Shown here one piece after another: positions 41,875 to 51,268 of a stretch of DNA of 59,893 nt (its first letter is position 1; the number at the start of each line of letters is the position of its first letter). The notes beneath the pieces were generated by a model that saw nothing but the letters and a program-made list of their open reading frames with translations, had not been told where the DNA came from and did no database searches. This stretch comes from Clostridia bacterium (GTDB taxonomy: Bacteria > Bacillota > Clostridia > UBA1212). The stretch covers positions 1 to 59,893 of the forward strand of contig JAGAKK010000058.1 in the NCBI GenBank assembly GCA_017625675.1. Direction: 5' to 3'. Both the position numbers and the translations under genes were made by a program.

Positions 41875-42705
41875 ATGGGTTCTGCAGATATTGCTTTTAT
41901 TAATACTTGCAAACAGATTCTTGAGCACGGGTCCTGGGTAAATGACGAGAAGGTTCGTCCTAAATGGCCCGACGGTACACCTGCATATACGAAAAAGTCT
42001 TTTTGTGTGGTGAACAGATACGATCTTGAAAAAGAGTTCCCTTTGATTACCATAAGGCCTATTTCGCTGAAGCTGGCGGTGGACGAGATATTGTGGATAT
42101 ATCAGAAAAAGTCAAATAACGTTAATGACCTTAACAGCCATATCTGGGACAGCTGGGCAGACGAAACAGGTTCCATAGGAAAGGCCTACGGCTATCAGGC
42201 CGGTGTGAAGCATAAGTACAGAGAAGGCGAGTTTGATATGATTGACAGGGTTATTTATGATTTGAAAAATAATCCTTGCAGCAGACGAATTATGACTAAT
42301 TTGTATAATTTTGCAGATTTGCACGAAATGGCGCTTTACCCTTGCGCGTACAGCATGACTTTTAACGTGGTTGACGGAAAGCTTTGCGCTATTTTAAATC
42401 AAAGGTCACAGGATATGCTTGCCGCTAACGGCTGGAACGTGGCGCAGTATGCGGCGCTGGTGATGATGCTTGCTCAGGTTTGCGGATTGAAGCCGGGTGA
42501 GTTTGTGCACGTTATCGCAGATGCACATATTTACGACAGACATATACCCATTGTGGAAGAGCTTATTAAGAGGCCAATGTACGATTCACCAAAGGTTACG
42601 TTGGACCCTGAGGTAAAGGATTTTTATGATTTTACGCCGGACAGTTTCAGAATTGAAAACTATGTGCACGGCGACAAGGTAGCAAAATTTGAGGTTGCTA
42701 TCTGA
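41875..42705 (+). CDS. thyA: Thymidylate synthase
   Basis: A 276-residue ThyA that methylates dUMP using methylene-tetrahydrofolate. It shows the arginine loop (NNPCSRRIMTNLYN), the catalytic cysteine in ALYPCAYSM, NQRSQDMLAANGWNVAQYA and the folate-binding ADAHIYDRHI segment. ATG at 41875 follows CGGAGGGAA; the frame extends 26 codons upstream without a site. It produces the dihydrofolate that FolA, encoded two genes later, recycles. Confidence 0.95.
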   Translation: MGSADIAFINTCKQILEHGSWVNDEKVRPKWPDGTPAYTKKSFCVVNRYDLEKEFPLITIRPISLKLAVDEILWIYQKKSNNVNDLNSHIWDSWADETGSIGKAYGYQAGVKHKYREGEFDMIDRVIYDLKNNPCSRRIMTNLYNFADLHEMALYPCAYSMTFNVVDGKLCAILNQRSQDMLAANGWNVAQYAALVMMLAQVCGLKPGEFVHVIADAHIYDRHIPIVEELIKRPMYDSPKVTLDPEVKDFYDFTPDSFRIENYVHGDKVAKFEVAI

Positions 42706-42734
42706 CCGGAAAATTTAATCGGAGGAAAAATAAA

Positions 42735-44285
42735 ATGGCCGGAATAAAAAAGAAAAAAACTGAGAAGCCCCAAAAGACACATATAAGAAAGGCCGGAGTG
42801 TTGATGAACATTTCATCATTGCCGGGTCCCTTTGGAATCGGTGTTTTCGGAGAGGAAGCCTTTTATTTTGTGGATAAGTTGGCGGAGATGAAGTTCGGTT
42901 TCTGGCAGATATTGCCCTTGGGAAATCTCGACTACGGAAATTCTCCTTATGCCAGCGACAGTGCTTTTGCGGGAAATTATCGTTACATTGACCCCCGTCA
43001 GCTTTTTGAAGAGGGCTTGCTTGTCGAGGAGGAACTTGAGGAGTGCAAGTATCAGGGAAGTCCTTACACAGTTGATTACGGTTTTGTTTACGAGTCCAGA
43101 GGGATAATGCTTAAGAAGGCTTTTGCAAATTACAAGGCACTTTCTGAAGAGGACGCAAAGCCTATTGCCGCGGAGATCAGGTCTTTTGTCAGAAAGAACG
43201 GTTGGATAAAAAAATATGCGGAGTTTACTGCTCGTAAGAACCTTTGCGGAATGGTTTCATGGTGGGAGTGGAGCAGTATGCCTAAGCCCGGCAAGGACGA
43301 ACTTAAATATGAGGCAGAGTTTGTGACATTTGTGCAATATTTGTTCTTTAAGCAATGGGACAAGGTAAAGAAATATGCAAACTCTAAAGGAATAAAGATT
43401 ATAGGTGATATGCCTGTGTACGTTGCGATGGACAGTTGTGACGTCTGGGCAAATCCGGAGCTTTTCCAGCTTGACGAGGATGGAATTAAGCCTTTGCAGG
43501 TGGCAGGAGTACCGCCGGATTATTTTTCTGAGGATGGTCAGCTTTGGGGAAATCCTTTGTATGACTGGAAGAAAATGAAGGAAACAGGCTACAAGTGGTG
43601 GGGCGATCGCCTGGAGGCGGCACTTAAGATGTACGACGTGCTGAGAATAGACCATTTCAGAGGGCTGGCTTCCTATTGGGCAGTGCCTGCAGGCGACAAA
43701 ACTGCTCGTGGCGGACATTGGGAGGAAGGCCCCGGCCAGGATCTTTTTGATGCGGTAAAGGATAGGTATAAGAACGGAGAGATTTTGGCAGAAGACCTTG
43801 GTGTTTACGGACAAGACGTGGTTGATCTTCTGAATTCTACGGGCTTTGCGCAGATGAGAGTTATTCAGTTTGCCTTTGATGAGACCAGAGATAGTGTGCA
43901 TTTGCCACAGAATTATCCTGTAAACAGCATTGCTTACGTCGGCACTCACGACAATAATACAATGCTGGGCTGGCTTTATGATGCGACCCCTGAGGAGCGC
44001 GACTTTGCCCTTAAATATTGCGGTTTCAGAGATGGTAATTGGGGTGAGGGCGGCTATTACTCCAAGTCTTGCCGCGCTTTTATTGAAGCGGTGTGGAAGT
44101 CGCCTGCCAGATATGCTGTTGTGGCGGTTCAGGATATGTGCGGTTTCGGAAGTGACACGAGAATGAATATGCCGGGTGTTGAGGAACTTAACTGGCGCTA
44201 TAGGGCGACCAAGGAAACTCTTGACAGTATTGATACAGCATATTTTGCGGAAATTAATGATATTTTCGGAAGAACTTGCGATTGA
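42735..44285 (+). CDS. malQ: 4-alpha-glucanotransferase (GH77, MalQ)
   Basis: A 516-residue amylomaltase acting on maltodextrins in the cytoplasm. Family motifs are SSLPGPFGIGVFG, WQILPLGNLDYGNSPY, LRIDHFRGL (nucleophile Asp), ILAEDLGVYG (acid/base Glu) and YVGTHDNNTMLGW. The N-terminus has an extra Lys-rich segment (residues 1-20). It lies between thyA and folA, 29 bases after thyA and ending 15 bases before the folA start, so it is cotranscribed with folate genes, an unusual partner set. Confidence 0.93.
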   Translation: MAGIKKKKTEKPQKTHIRKAGVLMNISSLPGPFGIGVFGEEAFYFVDKLAEMKFGFWQILPLGNLDYGNSPYASDSAFAGNYRYIDPRQLFEEGLLVEEELEECKYQGSPYTVDYGFVYESRGIMLKKAFANYKALSEEDAKPIAAEIRSFVRKNGWIKKYAEFTARKNLCGMVSWWEWSSMPKPGKDELKYEAEFVTFVQYLFFKQWDKVKKYANSKGIKIIGDMPVYVAMDSCDVWANPELFQLDEDGIKPLQVAGVPPDYFSEDGQLWGNPLYDWKKMKETGYKWWGDRLEAALKMYDVLRIDHFRGLASYWAVPAGDKTARGGHWEEGPGQDLFDAVKDRYKNGEILAEDLGVYGQDVVDLLNSTGFAQMRVIQFAFDETRDSVHLPQNYPVNSIAYVGTHDNNTMLGWLYDATPEERDFALKYCGFRDGNWGEGGYYSKSCRAFIEAVWKSPARYAVVAVQDMCGFGSDTRMNMPGVEELNWRYRATKETLDSIDTAYFAEINDIFGRTCD

Positions 44286-44299
44286 CGGAGGATTTTAAA

Positions 44300-44812
44300 A
44301 TGAATTTAATCGTTGCAGTTGACAAAGAGTGGGGAATTGGTTACAAGGGTGATCTGCTTGCCCGCGTAAAAGGCGATTTGGGAAATTTTGCAAAATTGAC
44401 CACAGGGAAAATTGTTGTTTTAGGGTCCAATACTCTTGCGACTTTCCCGGGCGGAAGAGTTCTTAAAAACAGAACGAATATAGTACTCCACCCTGATGCA
44501 AGCTATGCTCCTGAGGGCGCAATCGTGGTGCATTCATTGGACGAGTTGTTTGAAGAGCTTAAAAAATATGATACCAAGGATGTTTTTATTATCGGTGGCG
44601 CCAGTGTTTACAGACAGCTGCTTCCTTATTGCGACACAGCGTATGTGACAAAATTCGACAAATCTTACGAAAAGGATGCGTCTATACCAAACCTTGATGA
44701 GGACGCTGACTGGAAAATGGAGTGGAGAAGCGAAGACCAGATAAGCAATGCTGAAACAGATACTGAGGCCGGACTTGTGTATTATTTTACGAAATATGTA
44801 AAAGTCGTTTGA
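44300..44812 (+). CDS. folA: Dihydrofolate reductase
   Basis: A 170-residue enzyme with MNLIVAVDKEWGIGYKGDL (substrate Asp replaced by the usual alignment position in GDLL), GKIVVLGSNTLATFPGG, NIVLHPD and VFIIGGASVYRQLLPYCD. ATG at 44300 follows ACGGAGG. The 3' end runs into a 32-base tandem repeat, of which the first unit begins inside the last codons. It recycles dihydrofolate made by ThyA. Confidence 0.92.
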   Translation: MNLIVAVDKEWGIGYKGDLLARVKGDLGNFAKLTTGKIVVLGSNTLATFPGGRVLKNRTNIVLHPDASYAPEGAIVVHSLDELFEELKKYDTKDVFIIGGASVYRQLLPYCDTAYVTKFDKSYEKDASIPNLDEDADWKMEWRSEDQISNAETDTEAGLVYYFTKYVKVV

Positions 44813-44931
44813 AAAAGTTGCGATTTTTGAAAAAAGTCCCTTGAAAAAGTTTCGGTTTTTTAAAAAAGTCGCTTGAAAAAATTGCAAAATCTTTAAAAAG
44901 TCCCTTGAAAAAGTTGATTTCTTGTGATAAC
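44804..44931 (+). repeat. 32-base tandem repeat, four units
   Basis: Units begin at 44804, 44836, 44868 and 44900, spaced exactly 32 bases. Each starts GTC(C/G)(C/T)TTGAAAAA(G/A)TT and the spacer parts are A/T-rich and diverged. The first unit overlaps the folA stop codon. Confidence 0.8.
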
Positions 44932-44975
44932 CTAATTATAGGAATTGAGAAAAAAGCTTTTGTTAAGGGGTTTTT

Positions 44976-46295
44976 ATGTTAAAAAGAAAGATAGAACAAA
45001 AATTAATAAAATGGAAAAACACGCCGGGAAGAAATCCTTTGATTTTAAAGGGGTGCAGACAGTGCGGAAAAACGTTTTCGGTATGTGATTTTGCAAAGAA
45101 GAACTATAAGCATACTGTATATCTGAATTTTTTTAAAAATCCTGCGTACAATGCTATTTTTCAGGGTGACCTCGATGTAGAAAACATCACAATAATGATG
45201 TCTGCATTGCTGGGATCTGATGCAATATTTGAGCCGGGACAAACCGTTATAATATTAGACGAAATCCAAGAGTGTCCTGACGCACGTACAGCATTGAAAT
45301 TTTTTAAAGAAGACGGCAGATATGATGTTATCGGCACAGGCTCCTTGTTAGGAGTAAGCGGTTACGGAAAACAGCCAAAATCAATACCGGTAGGTTATGA
45401 AACTGTAATTGAAATGTACCCATTGGATTTTGAAGAATTTCTTTGGGCAAATGATATTTCTGATGTGATAATAGGCAAACTAAAAGAGTGTTTTGAAAAG
45501 GAAATTCCAGTGTCTGAGGCGTTGCATCAAAAAATGATGCAATTGCTCTTGCAGTATACTGTGGTTGGTGGAATGCCGGAGGTAGTTAAAACTTTTTGTG
45601 AAACAAAGCAAATGGGCAGTGTTTTATCTTTGCAGAGGGATATTGTGAATTCCTACCAAGACGATATGATAAAGTATGCAGATAAGAAAGATAAAACATT
45701 GATAAAGGAATGTTTTCAGTCTATTCCAAAACAATTGAGTAAAGAAAATAAAAAATTTCAATACTCTCTTGTAAAAAAAGGCGGTACAGCATCAAAATTT
45801 GCAGGAAGCATACAATGGATAGAAGATGCCGGTATTGTTACACGATGCTACAATATGGATATTCCGGAACTGCCTCTGGATGGCAATGCAAAAACAGATA
45901 CGTTTAAAATATATATGCGTGACACAGGCTTGTTTGTAAGCATGTTGGAAGACGGAACACAATATGATATTTTACAGGGAAACTTATATGGGTACAAGGG
46001 TGCAATTTTTGAAAATCTCACTGCAGATATTTTAGGCAAAATGGGACGTAAATTATATTACTATCACAAGGATTCCGGCCTTGAAGTGGATTTTGTAATG
46101 AGATATAAAGGTGATTGCTGTTTGTTAGAGGTGAAATCAACTAGTGGAAATACTAAAAGCACAAAAACAATATTAAATCATCCTGAAAAATATCACGTTG
46201 CAGGGGCTTTTAAATTAGGAAATTATAACGTAGGGAGAAGCGAAAAAATATTAACACTTCCTTTGTATATGTGTTTTCTTTTGACAGAGTTCTAA
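44976..46295 (+). CDS. DUF4143-type AAA ATPase
   Basis: A 439-residue P-loop ATPase of the AAA plus DUF4143 group, common in gut bacteria. Walker A is GCRQCGKT (residues about 26-33), Walker B VIILDEIQE, then a GTGSLLGVS sensor region. The C-terminal half ends in a nuclease-like fold, LEVDFVMRYKGDCCLLEVKS (D..E.K arrangement resembling a PD-(D/E)XK core). The role is unknown; a link to mobile elements or defence is only suspected. Confidence 0.82.
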   Translation: MLKRKIEQKLIKWKNTPGRNPLILKGCRQCGKTFSVCDFAKKNYKHTVYLNFFKNPAYNAIFQGDLDVENITIMMSALLGSDAIFEPGQTVIILDEIQECPDARTALKFFKEDGRYDVIGTGSLLGVSGYGKQPKSIPVGYETVIEMYPLDFEEFLWANDISDVIIGKLKECFEKEIPVSEALHQKMMQLLLQYTVVGGMPEVVKTFCETKQMGSVLSLQRDIVNSYQDDMIKYADKKDKTLIKECFQSIPKQLSKENKKFQYSLVKKGGTASKFAGSIQWIEDAGIVTRCYNMDIPELPLDGNAKTDTFKIYMRDTGLFVSMLEDGTQYDILQGNLYGYKGAIFENLTADILGKMGRKLYYYHKDSGLEVDFVMRYKGDCCLLEVKSTSGNTKSTKTILNHPEKYHVAGAFKLGNYNVGRSEKILTLPLYMCFLLTEF

Positions 46296-46393
46296 TAAGC
46301 GTGAATACAACTTGATAATTTGAAACATAATAATACCGTAGCTTTGAATTGAGTCGAAGCTGCGGTATTACTGTTTCAGGAGGCATAAATATC

Positions 46394-46567
46394 ATGGTAC
46401 AAAAAGGTTCTCAGACAATAGAATGCGATGTAAAGAGCTGTAAGCATAACAGCCAGAGCGACTGTATGTGCGTTCTTTCAGGCATTAAGGTTTCTCCTAA
46501 AAAGGATTGTCATTCTACTTGCAGTGATGAAAGCTTGTGTGCAAGCTATGAGTGCAGAAATTGCTGA
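46394..46567 (+). CDS. DUF1540-type cysteine-rich small protein
   Basis: A 57-residue protein with eight cysteines: IECDVKSCKHNSQSDCMCVL, then SPKKDCHSTCSDESLCASYE and CRNC. This pattern matches DUF1540 proteins of Clostridia, often linked to sporulation. It may bind zinc. The ATG at 46394 follows AGGAGG; the upstream 15 codons look spurious. Confidence 0.85.
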   Translation: MVQKGSQTIECDVKSCKHNSQSDCMCVLSGIKVSPKKDCHSTCSDESLCASYECRNC

Positions 46568-46597
46568 ATGAATTGATATAACAATTGTCGGCAATAA

Positions 46598-46645
46598 AGC
46601 AGGGCGGTTCAGTTTACAAAAACGAACCGCCCTTGCTGTTTTATA
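46598..46645. terminator. Terminator between the DUF1540 gene and galM
   Basis: AGCA-g-GGCGGTTC pairs with GAACCGCC-ct-TGCT (46598-46637), followed by TTTTA. The two genes converge here, so it may serve both. Confidence 0.82.
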
Positions 46646-47750
46646 TTGTATCAAATTTATATGTGGTTTTTGAGGTAAATAAGGTGTTTTTCTTTAGCAA
46701 TGTGGTTTCAAAAGATGGTGTGTTTATTGCATTCGGGAAAAATTGTGTTTCAAAGCAAAAGCCGGAACGCTTGCCGTAAACAGCGCCGTTCTTTCCTTGG
46801 CTGTCGCTGATGTAGTTTCCGATGTAAAATTGCACACCGGGAAGGTCTGTGTAAGTAAACATTCTGATGCCGCTTTCGTTGCTGTAGCATTGTGAAGCAA
46901 GGGCTTGCTCCCTCTTGGAGCCTTCGCGTCGGATTACGAAATTGTGGTCGTAGCCTGCGCCGATAATGAGCTGGGGATGAGGATATTCAACGTCCTTGCC
47001 GATTGTTTTAAATTCATTGAAATCAAAAACCGTATCCGCAACTTCCATAATTTCTCCCGTAGGCGCAAAGTTTGTTCCCATGGGGGTGATGTAATCTGCG
47101 TTAATTCGCACAACAGTGTTAAGGCAGTCGTGGCCGCAGTCCTGACCGTCAAGGTTAAAATATGAATGGTTTGTGACGTTTAAAACAGTGTCCTTGTCGC
47201 ATACAGCCTCGTATTCAATATTGAGCTCTGCATCGTCAGTAAAGGTATATTTCACCTTTAAAGTAAGATTGCCGGGATATCCCTCGTCACCGTCAGGAGA
47301 GAGCAGGGTGAAAGTAACGGAGTTTTCGCCGGACATTATCTCGCCGCCTGTCTTGATTGCATCAAAAGCAGCGGAATTAGCCTCGGGAAGGTCGATTGAC
47401 CAGATTTTTTTGTCGAAACCGATGTTTCCGCCGTGAAGAGCGACGCCGCTGCCTGTGTTGTCAGCAGTTTTGTACTCCTGGCCGTTAATGGTAAAGGAAG
47501 GGCCTGTAAGGCGGTTGGCGCATCTGCCGATAATCGCCCCGAAATAACTGTCATTTTTCTCATAATCTGCCATGGAATCGTATCCGAGGACAACGTCACG
47601 AAGAGCGCCTTCTCTGTCTTTTACGAAAAGGGTTCTGACGGTGGCGCCATAGGAAATAATTTCGCAGGATTCTCCTTCATTATTCGTTAGCGTGACGGAA
47701 AAAACGTCCTGTCCGTCTGCAGTCTTGTCAAAATATTTAAGTTTAAGCAT
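46641..47750 (-). CDS. galM: Aldose 1-epimerase (galactose mutarotase)
   Basis: A 369-residue enzyme interconverting alpha and beta galactose. Motifs: LTNNEGESCEIISYGATVRT, GRCANRL, the catalytic His in NVTNHSYFNLDG, and FETQFFPNAINTPSF carrying the catalytic Glu. ATG at 47750 follows GGAGGGG; the frame extends 81 codons upstream without a ribosome binding site. Its minus-strand promoter is TTGAAA (47818-47813), 16 bases, TATTAT (47796-47791). It fits with the alpha-galactosidases nearby. Confidence 0.93.
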   Translation of the reverse strand: MLKLKYFDKTADGQDVFSVTLTNNEGESCEIISYGATVRTLFVKDREGALRDVVLGYDSMADYEKNDSYFGAIIGRCANRLTGPSFTINGQEYKTADNTGSGVALHGGNIGFDKKIWSIDLPEANSAAFDAIKTGGEIMSGENSVTFTLLSPDGDEGYPGNLTLKVKYTFTDDAELNIEYEAVCDKDTVLNVTNHSYFNLDGQDCGHDCLNTVVRINADYITPMGTNFAPTGEIMEVADTVFDFNEFKTIGKDVEYPHPQLIIGAGYDHNFVIRREGSKREQALASQCYSNESGIRMFTYTDLPGVQFYIGNYISDSQGKNGAVYGKRSGFCFETQFFPNAINTPSFETTLLKKNTLFTSKTTYKFDTI

Positions 47751-47838
47751 ATATACCCCTCCGGAGTTATTATCGTCACAAGTATCTACCATAATACCAC
47801 AAAATAAAAATTTTTCAATGCGTTTGGCGGTTTTTTTA

Positions 47839-47867
47839 TTGACAAAGGGGGTATTTAGTGTTAGAGT
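47839..47867 (+). promoter_or_regulatory. Promoter of the cold-shock gene
   Basis: TTGACA (47839-47844), 17 bases, TAGAGT (47862-47867). The 5' leader is only about 40 bases, short for a cold-shock gene. Confidence 0.6.
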
Positions 47868-47906
47868 GCAGGGAGTGCAAAGCACAGAACATTCAGGAGG
47901 TAGGTT

Positions 47907-48107
47907 ATGGAAACCGGAAAAGTAAAATGGTTCAATGCTGATAAGGGATTTGGCTTTATCGCGAGAGACAATGGCGGAGATGTTTTCGTACATTATTCTG
48001 CTATTCAGACAGAAGGCTTCAAGACTTTGGAGGACGGCCAGGAAGTAACATTTGATGTTGTTGACGGCGCTAAGGGTCCCCAGGCCGCAAATGTTAATAA
48101 GATTTAA
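47907..48107 (+). CDS. Cold-shock-domain protein
   Basis: A 66-residue CspA-type nucleic acid chaperone: [20 protein letters not shown] (RNP1), DVFVHYSAI (RNP2), then [14 protein letters not shown] and a GPQAANV ending. RBS AGGAGG precedes the ATG. Standard length and motifs. Confidence 0.96.
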   Translation: METGKVKWFNADKGFGFIARDNGGDVFVHYSAIQTEGFKTLEDGQEVTFDVVDGAKGPQAANVNKI

Positions 48108-48131
48108 TTTATTAATTATATTTGTAAGCTG

Positions 48132-48170
48132 ATCCCCTTACAACAGTGTCTGCTGTAAGGGGGTTCTTGT
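48132..48170 (+). terminator. Terminator after the cold-shock gene
   Basis: CCCCTTACA-a-CAG pairs with CTG-c-TGTAAGGGG around TGT, followed by a T-rich stretch and the next gene's RBS. Confidence 0.8.
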
Positions 48171-48182
48171 TATGGAGGATTT

Positions 48183-50144
48183 ATGGACGTTAATAAAATT
48201 AACGAAAAAGATATGGCATTGGTTGAAAAGCTTTTTCCCTTTGCGTCACCAGAAAAAGTTCCTTTCACGTTTATGTACGGAGATAGACGCATTAACGGTA
48301 TTCCTGAGGAGTTTGCGCCCAAGGTAGAAGCTGCGCAGGAGGGTGACGTAAAAAAGGTCACAATTACCGGAAAGGACAGCAGTGGCCTTGAAATTAAGGC
48401 GGAGTATGCGGAGTACAAAGATTTCCCCGTTACCGAGTGGATGGTTACTATTACGAATTGCGGCGAAAAGGACACCCCCGTGCTTTCAGATATAAAGACC
48501 GTTCAGGGCGTTCTTGAAGGCTCTGAGGCTGTACTTATGCACGGCAACGGCGACACCTGCAATACAGAGGGCTACGAGTATTTTTACGACAAGGTTGACA
48601 AGGAGCTTCTTCTCTATCCTGAGGGCGGAAATCCTTGCAAAGAGGCCCTTCCCTATATGAGGCTGATGTTTAAGGAGTACAGCGTCAATATTGCCATCGG
48701 CTGGTCTGCTCAGTGGGAGGCAAAATTTACTCCGTCAGAGAACGGCAACGGCGTTGAATTTTATGCAAAGCAGCAGCGTACCAATATGTACCTGAAGCCG
48801 GGCGAATCAATCCGCACCCCCAGAATTACTTTTATGGGTTATACAGGCGATGAGAGTCGCGGTAGAAATATATGGAGAAGATGGTACTTTAAGCACATTA
48901 TCCCCAAGGAGAACGGCAAGGTGCTTCCCCCGAAGATGGTGCTTCATACATGGGGCGTTTTCGGCGGCGAGGAATGGTGCAATGCAACTGAAGAAAACCA
49001 GATAATGGCGATCAACGCATATCTTGAAAAGGGTCTCAGACCTGACATCTGGTGGATAGATGCGGGCTGGTATCCCTGCGGAGGCCATTGGGGCGATACG
49101 GGAAATTGGCGCCTTAATGAAGAAAATTGGCCCAATACGATGATGCCTGTGGCGAAGAAGTGCCACGAAAACGGCATTCAGTTCCTCTTGTGGTTTGAGC
49201 CTGAGAGAATACGAATGAATACTGATTTCAAGAATAATCTGGGCGATTGGGTTCTTGATGCAAAGGACCGTGACGGCAACAATCTTCTTGACCTTGGAAA
49301 CAAGGAGTGCTGTGATTGGCTCATTGACCACATTGACAATATTATTAAGACAAACGGTGTGGATATTTACCGTCAGGACTTCAATTTTGCCCCCTTGTAC
49401 ACATGGATAAGATACGAGGAGAAGGACCGTCTTGGCTTTAAGGAAAATCAGCACGTTCAGGGCTATTGGAGATATTGGGATGCACTTATGGAGCGTAATC
49501 CGGGGCTTCTGATGGACTCTTGCGCCAGCGGTGGCAGACGAAACGATCTGGAAACTATGAGACGTTCCGTGCCCTTCCATTACACTGACGTAGGCTACGG
49601 CAACCACCCTGTGAAGCAGAAGCAACACCGTGAGATGTTTGAGTGGATTCCTTACTTCCGCGCCCACACTCTCAGCTGGGACGTGGGAGAGCAGTATATT
49701 GATTGGAACAATGCCCCTGTTGACCGCTTTGCCTTCCATTGCGCAATGGCGCCTGCAATTACGGCAATGGTCCAGTATAATGACACCGACGAGGCTTTTG
49801 AGGCAGGAAGAACCATGGAACCCGTGTGGAGAAGAGCCGCAGAGCTTATGCTTTCAGGTGACTATTACCCGCTTACAGAATGTCGCAAGAGCGCAGAGGA
49901 TTATTACGCAATGCAGTTTGACGACCCTGAGAAGAAGCAGGGATTTTTCCAGGTTTTGAGAAACGTTGCCTGCAAGGACGAGTCCTTTACGGTAATGCCT
50001 TTTGCAGATGAAAGTGAAACCTACGAGTTTGAGAATATGGAGACCGGTGAGAAGTTTACTCTCAGCGGCAAGGATTTTGCCAAGGGATACACGGTAAGTA
50101 TTCCTAAGCGCTCAGGCCAGATATGGTTCTATAAGAGAGGCTGA
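48183..50144 (+). CDS. GH36-family alpha-galactosidase (copy 1)
   Basis: A 653-residue cytoplasmic glycosidase without a signal peptide. It has a beta-rich N-terminus, a TIM barrel with LRPDIWWIDAGWYPCGG, GIQFLLWFEPER, the nucleophile Asp399 in IYRQDFNF and acid/base Asp445 in MDSCASGGRRND, and a C-terminal beta domain ending KRSGQIWFYKRG. The family hydrolyses terminal alpha-galactosides such as raffinose and melibiose. About 4 kb downstream is a close paralogue (54133-56100). No sugar transporter is present in the window. Confidence 0.92.
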   Translation: MDVNKINEKDMALVEKLFPFASPEKVPFTFMYGDRRINGIPEEFAPKVEAAQEGDVKKVTITGKDSSGLEIKAEYAEYKDFPVTEWMVTITNCGEKDTPVLSDIKTVQGVLEGSEAVLMHGNGDTCNTEGYEYFYDKVDKELLLYPEGGNPCKEALPYMRLMFKEYSVNIAIGWSAQWEAKFTPSENGNGVEFYAKQQRTNMYLKPGESIRTPRITFMGYTGDESRGRNIWRRWYFKHIIPKENGKVLPPKMVLHTWGVFGGEEWCNATEENQIMAINAYLEKGLRPDIWWIDAGWYPCGGHWGDTGNWRLNEENWPNTMMPVAKKCHENGIQFLLWFEPERIRMNTDFKNNLGDWVLDAKDRDGNNLLDLGNKECCDWLIDHIDNIIKTNGVDIYRQDFNFAPLYTWIRYEEKDRLGFKENQHVQGYWRYWDALMERNPGLLMDSCASGGRRNDLETMRRSVPFHYTDVGYGNHPVKQKQHREMFEWIPYFRAHTLSWDVGEQYIDWNNAPVDRFAFHCAMAPAITAMVQYNDTDEAFEAGRTMEPVWRRAAELMLSGDYYPLTECRKSAEDYYAMQFDDPEKKQGFFQVLRNVACKDESFTVMPFADESETYEFENMETGEKFTLSGKDFAKGYTVSIPKRSGQIWFYKRG

Positions 50145-50171
50145 TTTCAAGTATTGCAAAATTATTAAAAA

Positions 50172-50210
50172 TATCCCCGTTGTCACGGAAAGGTGGCAAC
50201 GGGGATTTGT
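50172..50210. terminator. Bidirectional terminator after alpha-galactosidase copy 1
   Basis: ATCCCCGTTG (50173-50182) pairs with CAACGGGGAT (50197-50206), flanked by A-rich and T-rich stretches; it separates two converging genes. Confidence 0.82.
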
Positions 50211-50212
50211 CT

Positions 50213-51268
50213 TCAGGCGTTAAACTGAGAGATTGCAAACATAATACCTGCAACTGCTAAAACGGCCGCCATACATAACCAATCGGCAAGTTTTAATTTT
50301 ACGCTTCTTCTGTATATCATATACGACAATATCATCGCTCCGAGAATAAAGGGAAGGACTACAATGCTGTCCGGTTTAAAAACCATAAAAGCGAGGTAAA
50401 GCACGGAAACAAATACTATGGGCAACATTACCTTGTATCCTATAAGACCTGTAGAAACGCCTCCGATGTTATGAGCCTTTTTCTTGCAGAACACAGCAAA
50501 ATAACATATAAGACAAACCATCGCTACGACAACGATGAAAATGAGCTGATAATAATTGTAGTCACCCGGGGTGTGATTGTAACTATTATGCAATCGAAAT
50601 AGAAAACCGGATGCTAAAAAGAACAAAAACGGATTTAACACGGTAAAAAAGTCAAGGTTTTCTGTTATCGTCAAGCCTATTGATTCTAAAAATAAAAGCA
50701 TAAAAAAATAAACTAAAAGAGGAAGGGCTTGCCATGCAATAGAATATATAATTGCATCAACCATATTGTTTGCTGCGGCGGTTATCAGAACAAATATTGT
50801 GTAAACAGATACGCCTCCCAGCAGATATGCTAAAATAACCTTCGGAAAGAGCTCTACGTTAATCAGATTGTTATAGACGTTAAGCTTATCAAAAAATTTG
50901 TGGTTGAAGAAAATTGCCTCTATCAAACGCACTGATAAAATACTCAGGTAAAAGCAGAAAAGATATGTAAGTCCGCAAAGATAATGGGCAAACGAGGCTG
51001 ATTTTCTTGATACAGGCAGTGAAAACGTCAGCACAATTCCCTTTCTGTTAAGAATTGTGCGTAATTCTATTAAAGGGATAATAATAGTCGCTAACGTAAG
51101 CAGAAAATCTGTTCTCACTGGATAGATTGTTACGGAAAACAGTCCTTCATGTTCTAAATAGAAACAAGGCTCGGTCACAGCAACAACGACACCGCATAGG
51201 ATAAGCACCGCCATTATCGGGAAGGAAGTCCTCATTCTGTACAGATAATATTTCACAAATGTCTTCAA
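50213..51268 (-). CDS. ABC transporter membrane protein (second permease)
   Basis: A 351-residue protein with about ten hydrophobic segments. Together with the next gene and the ATPase it forms a YtrC/YtrD-like pair of permeases, and the short motif YRRSVKLKLADWL recurs in both (YRRSVKLKPRDLL in the other). Its start overlaps the preceding gene by 4 bases. Substrate unknown; similar systems respond to cell-wall antibiotics. Confidence 0.82.
   Translation of the reverse strand: MKTFVKYYLYRMRTSFPIMAVLILCGVVVAVTEPCFYLEHEGLFSVTIYPVRTDFLLTLATIIIPLIELRTILNRKGIVLTFSLPVSRKSASFAHYLCGLTYLFCFYLSILSVRLIEAIFFNHKFFDKLNVYNNLINVELFPKVILAYLLGGVSVYTIFVLITAAANNMVDAIIYSIAWQALPLLVYFFMLLFLESIGLTITENLDFFTVLNPFLFFLASGFLFRLHNSYNHTPGDYNYYQLIFIVVVAMVCLICYFAVFCKKKAHNIGGVSTGLIGYKVMLPIVFVSVLYLAFMVFKPDSIVVLPFILGAMILSYMIYRRSVKLKLADWLCMAAVLAVAGIMFAISQFNA

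Noticed and set aside
44804..44931. CRISPR-like repeat
   Set aside because: The 32-base units are contiguous and diverged without unique spacers.
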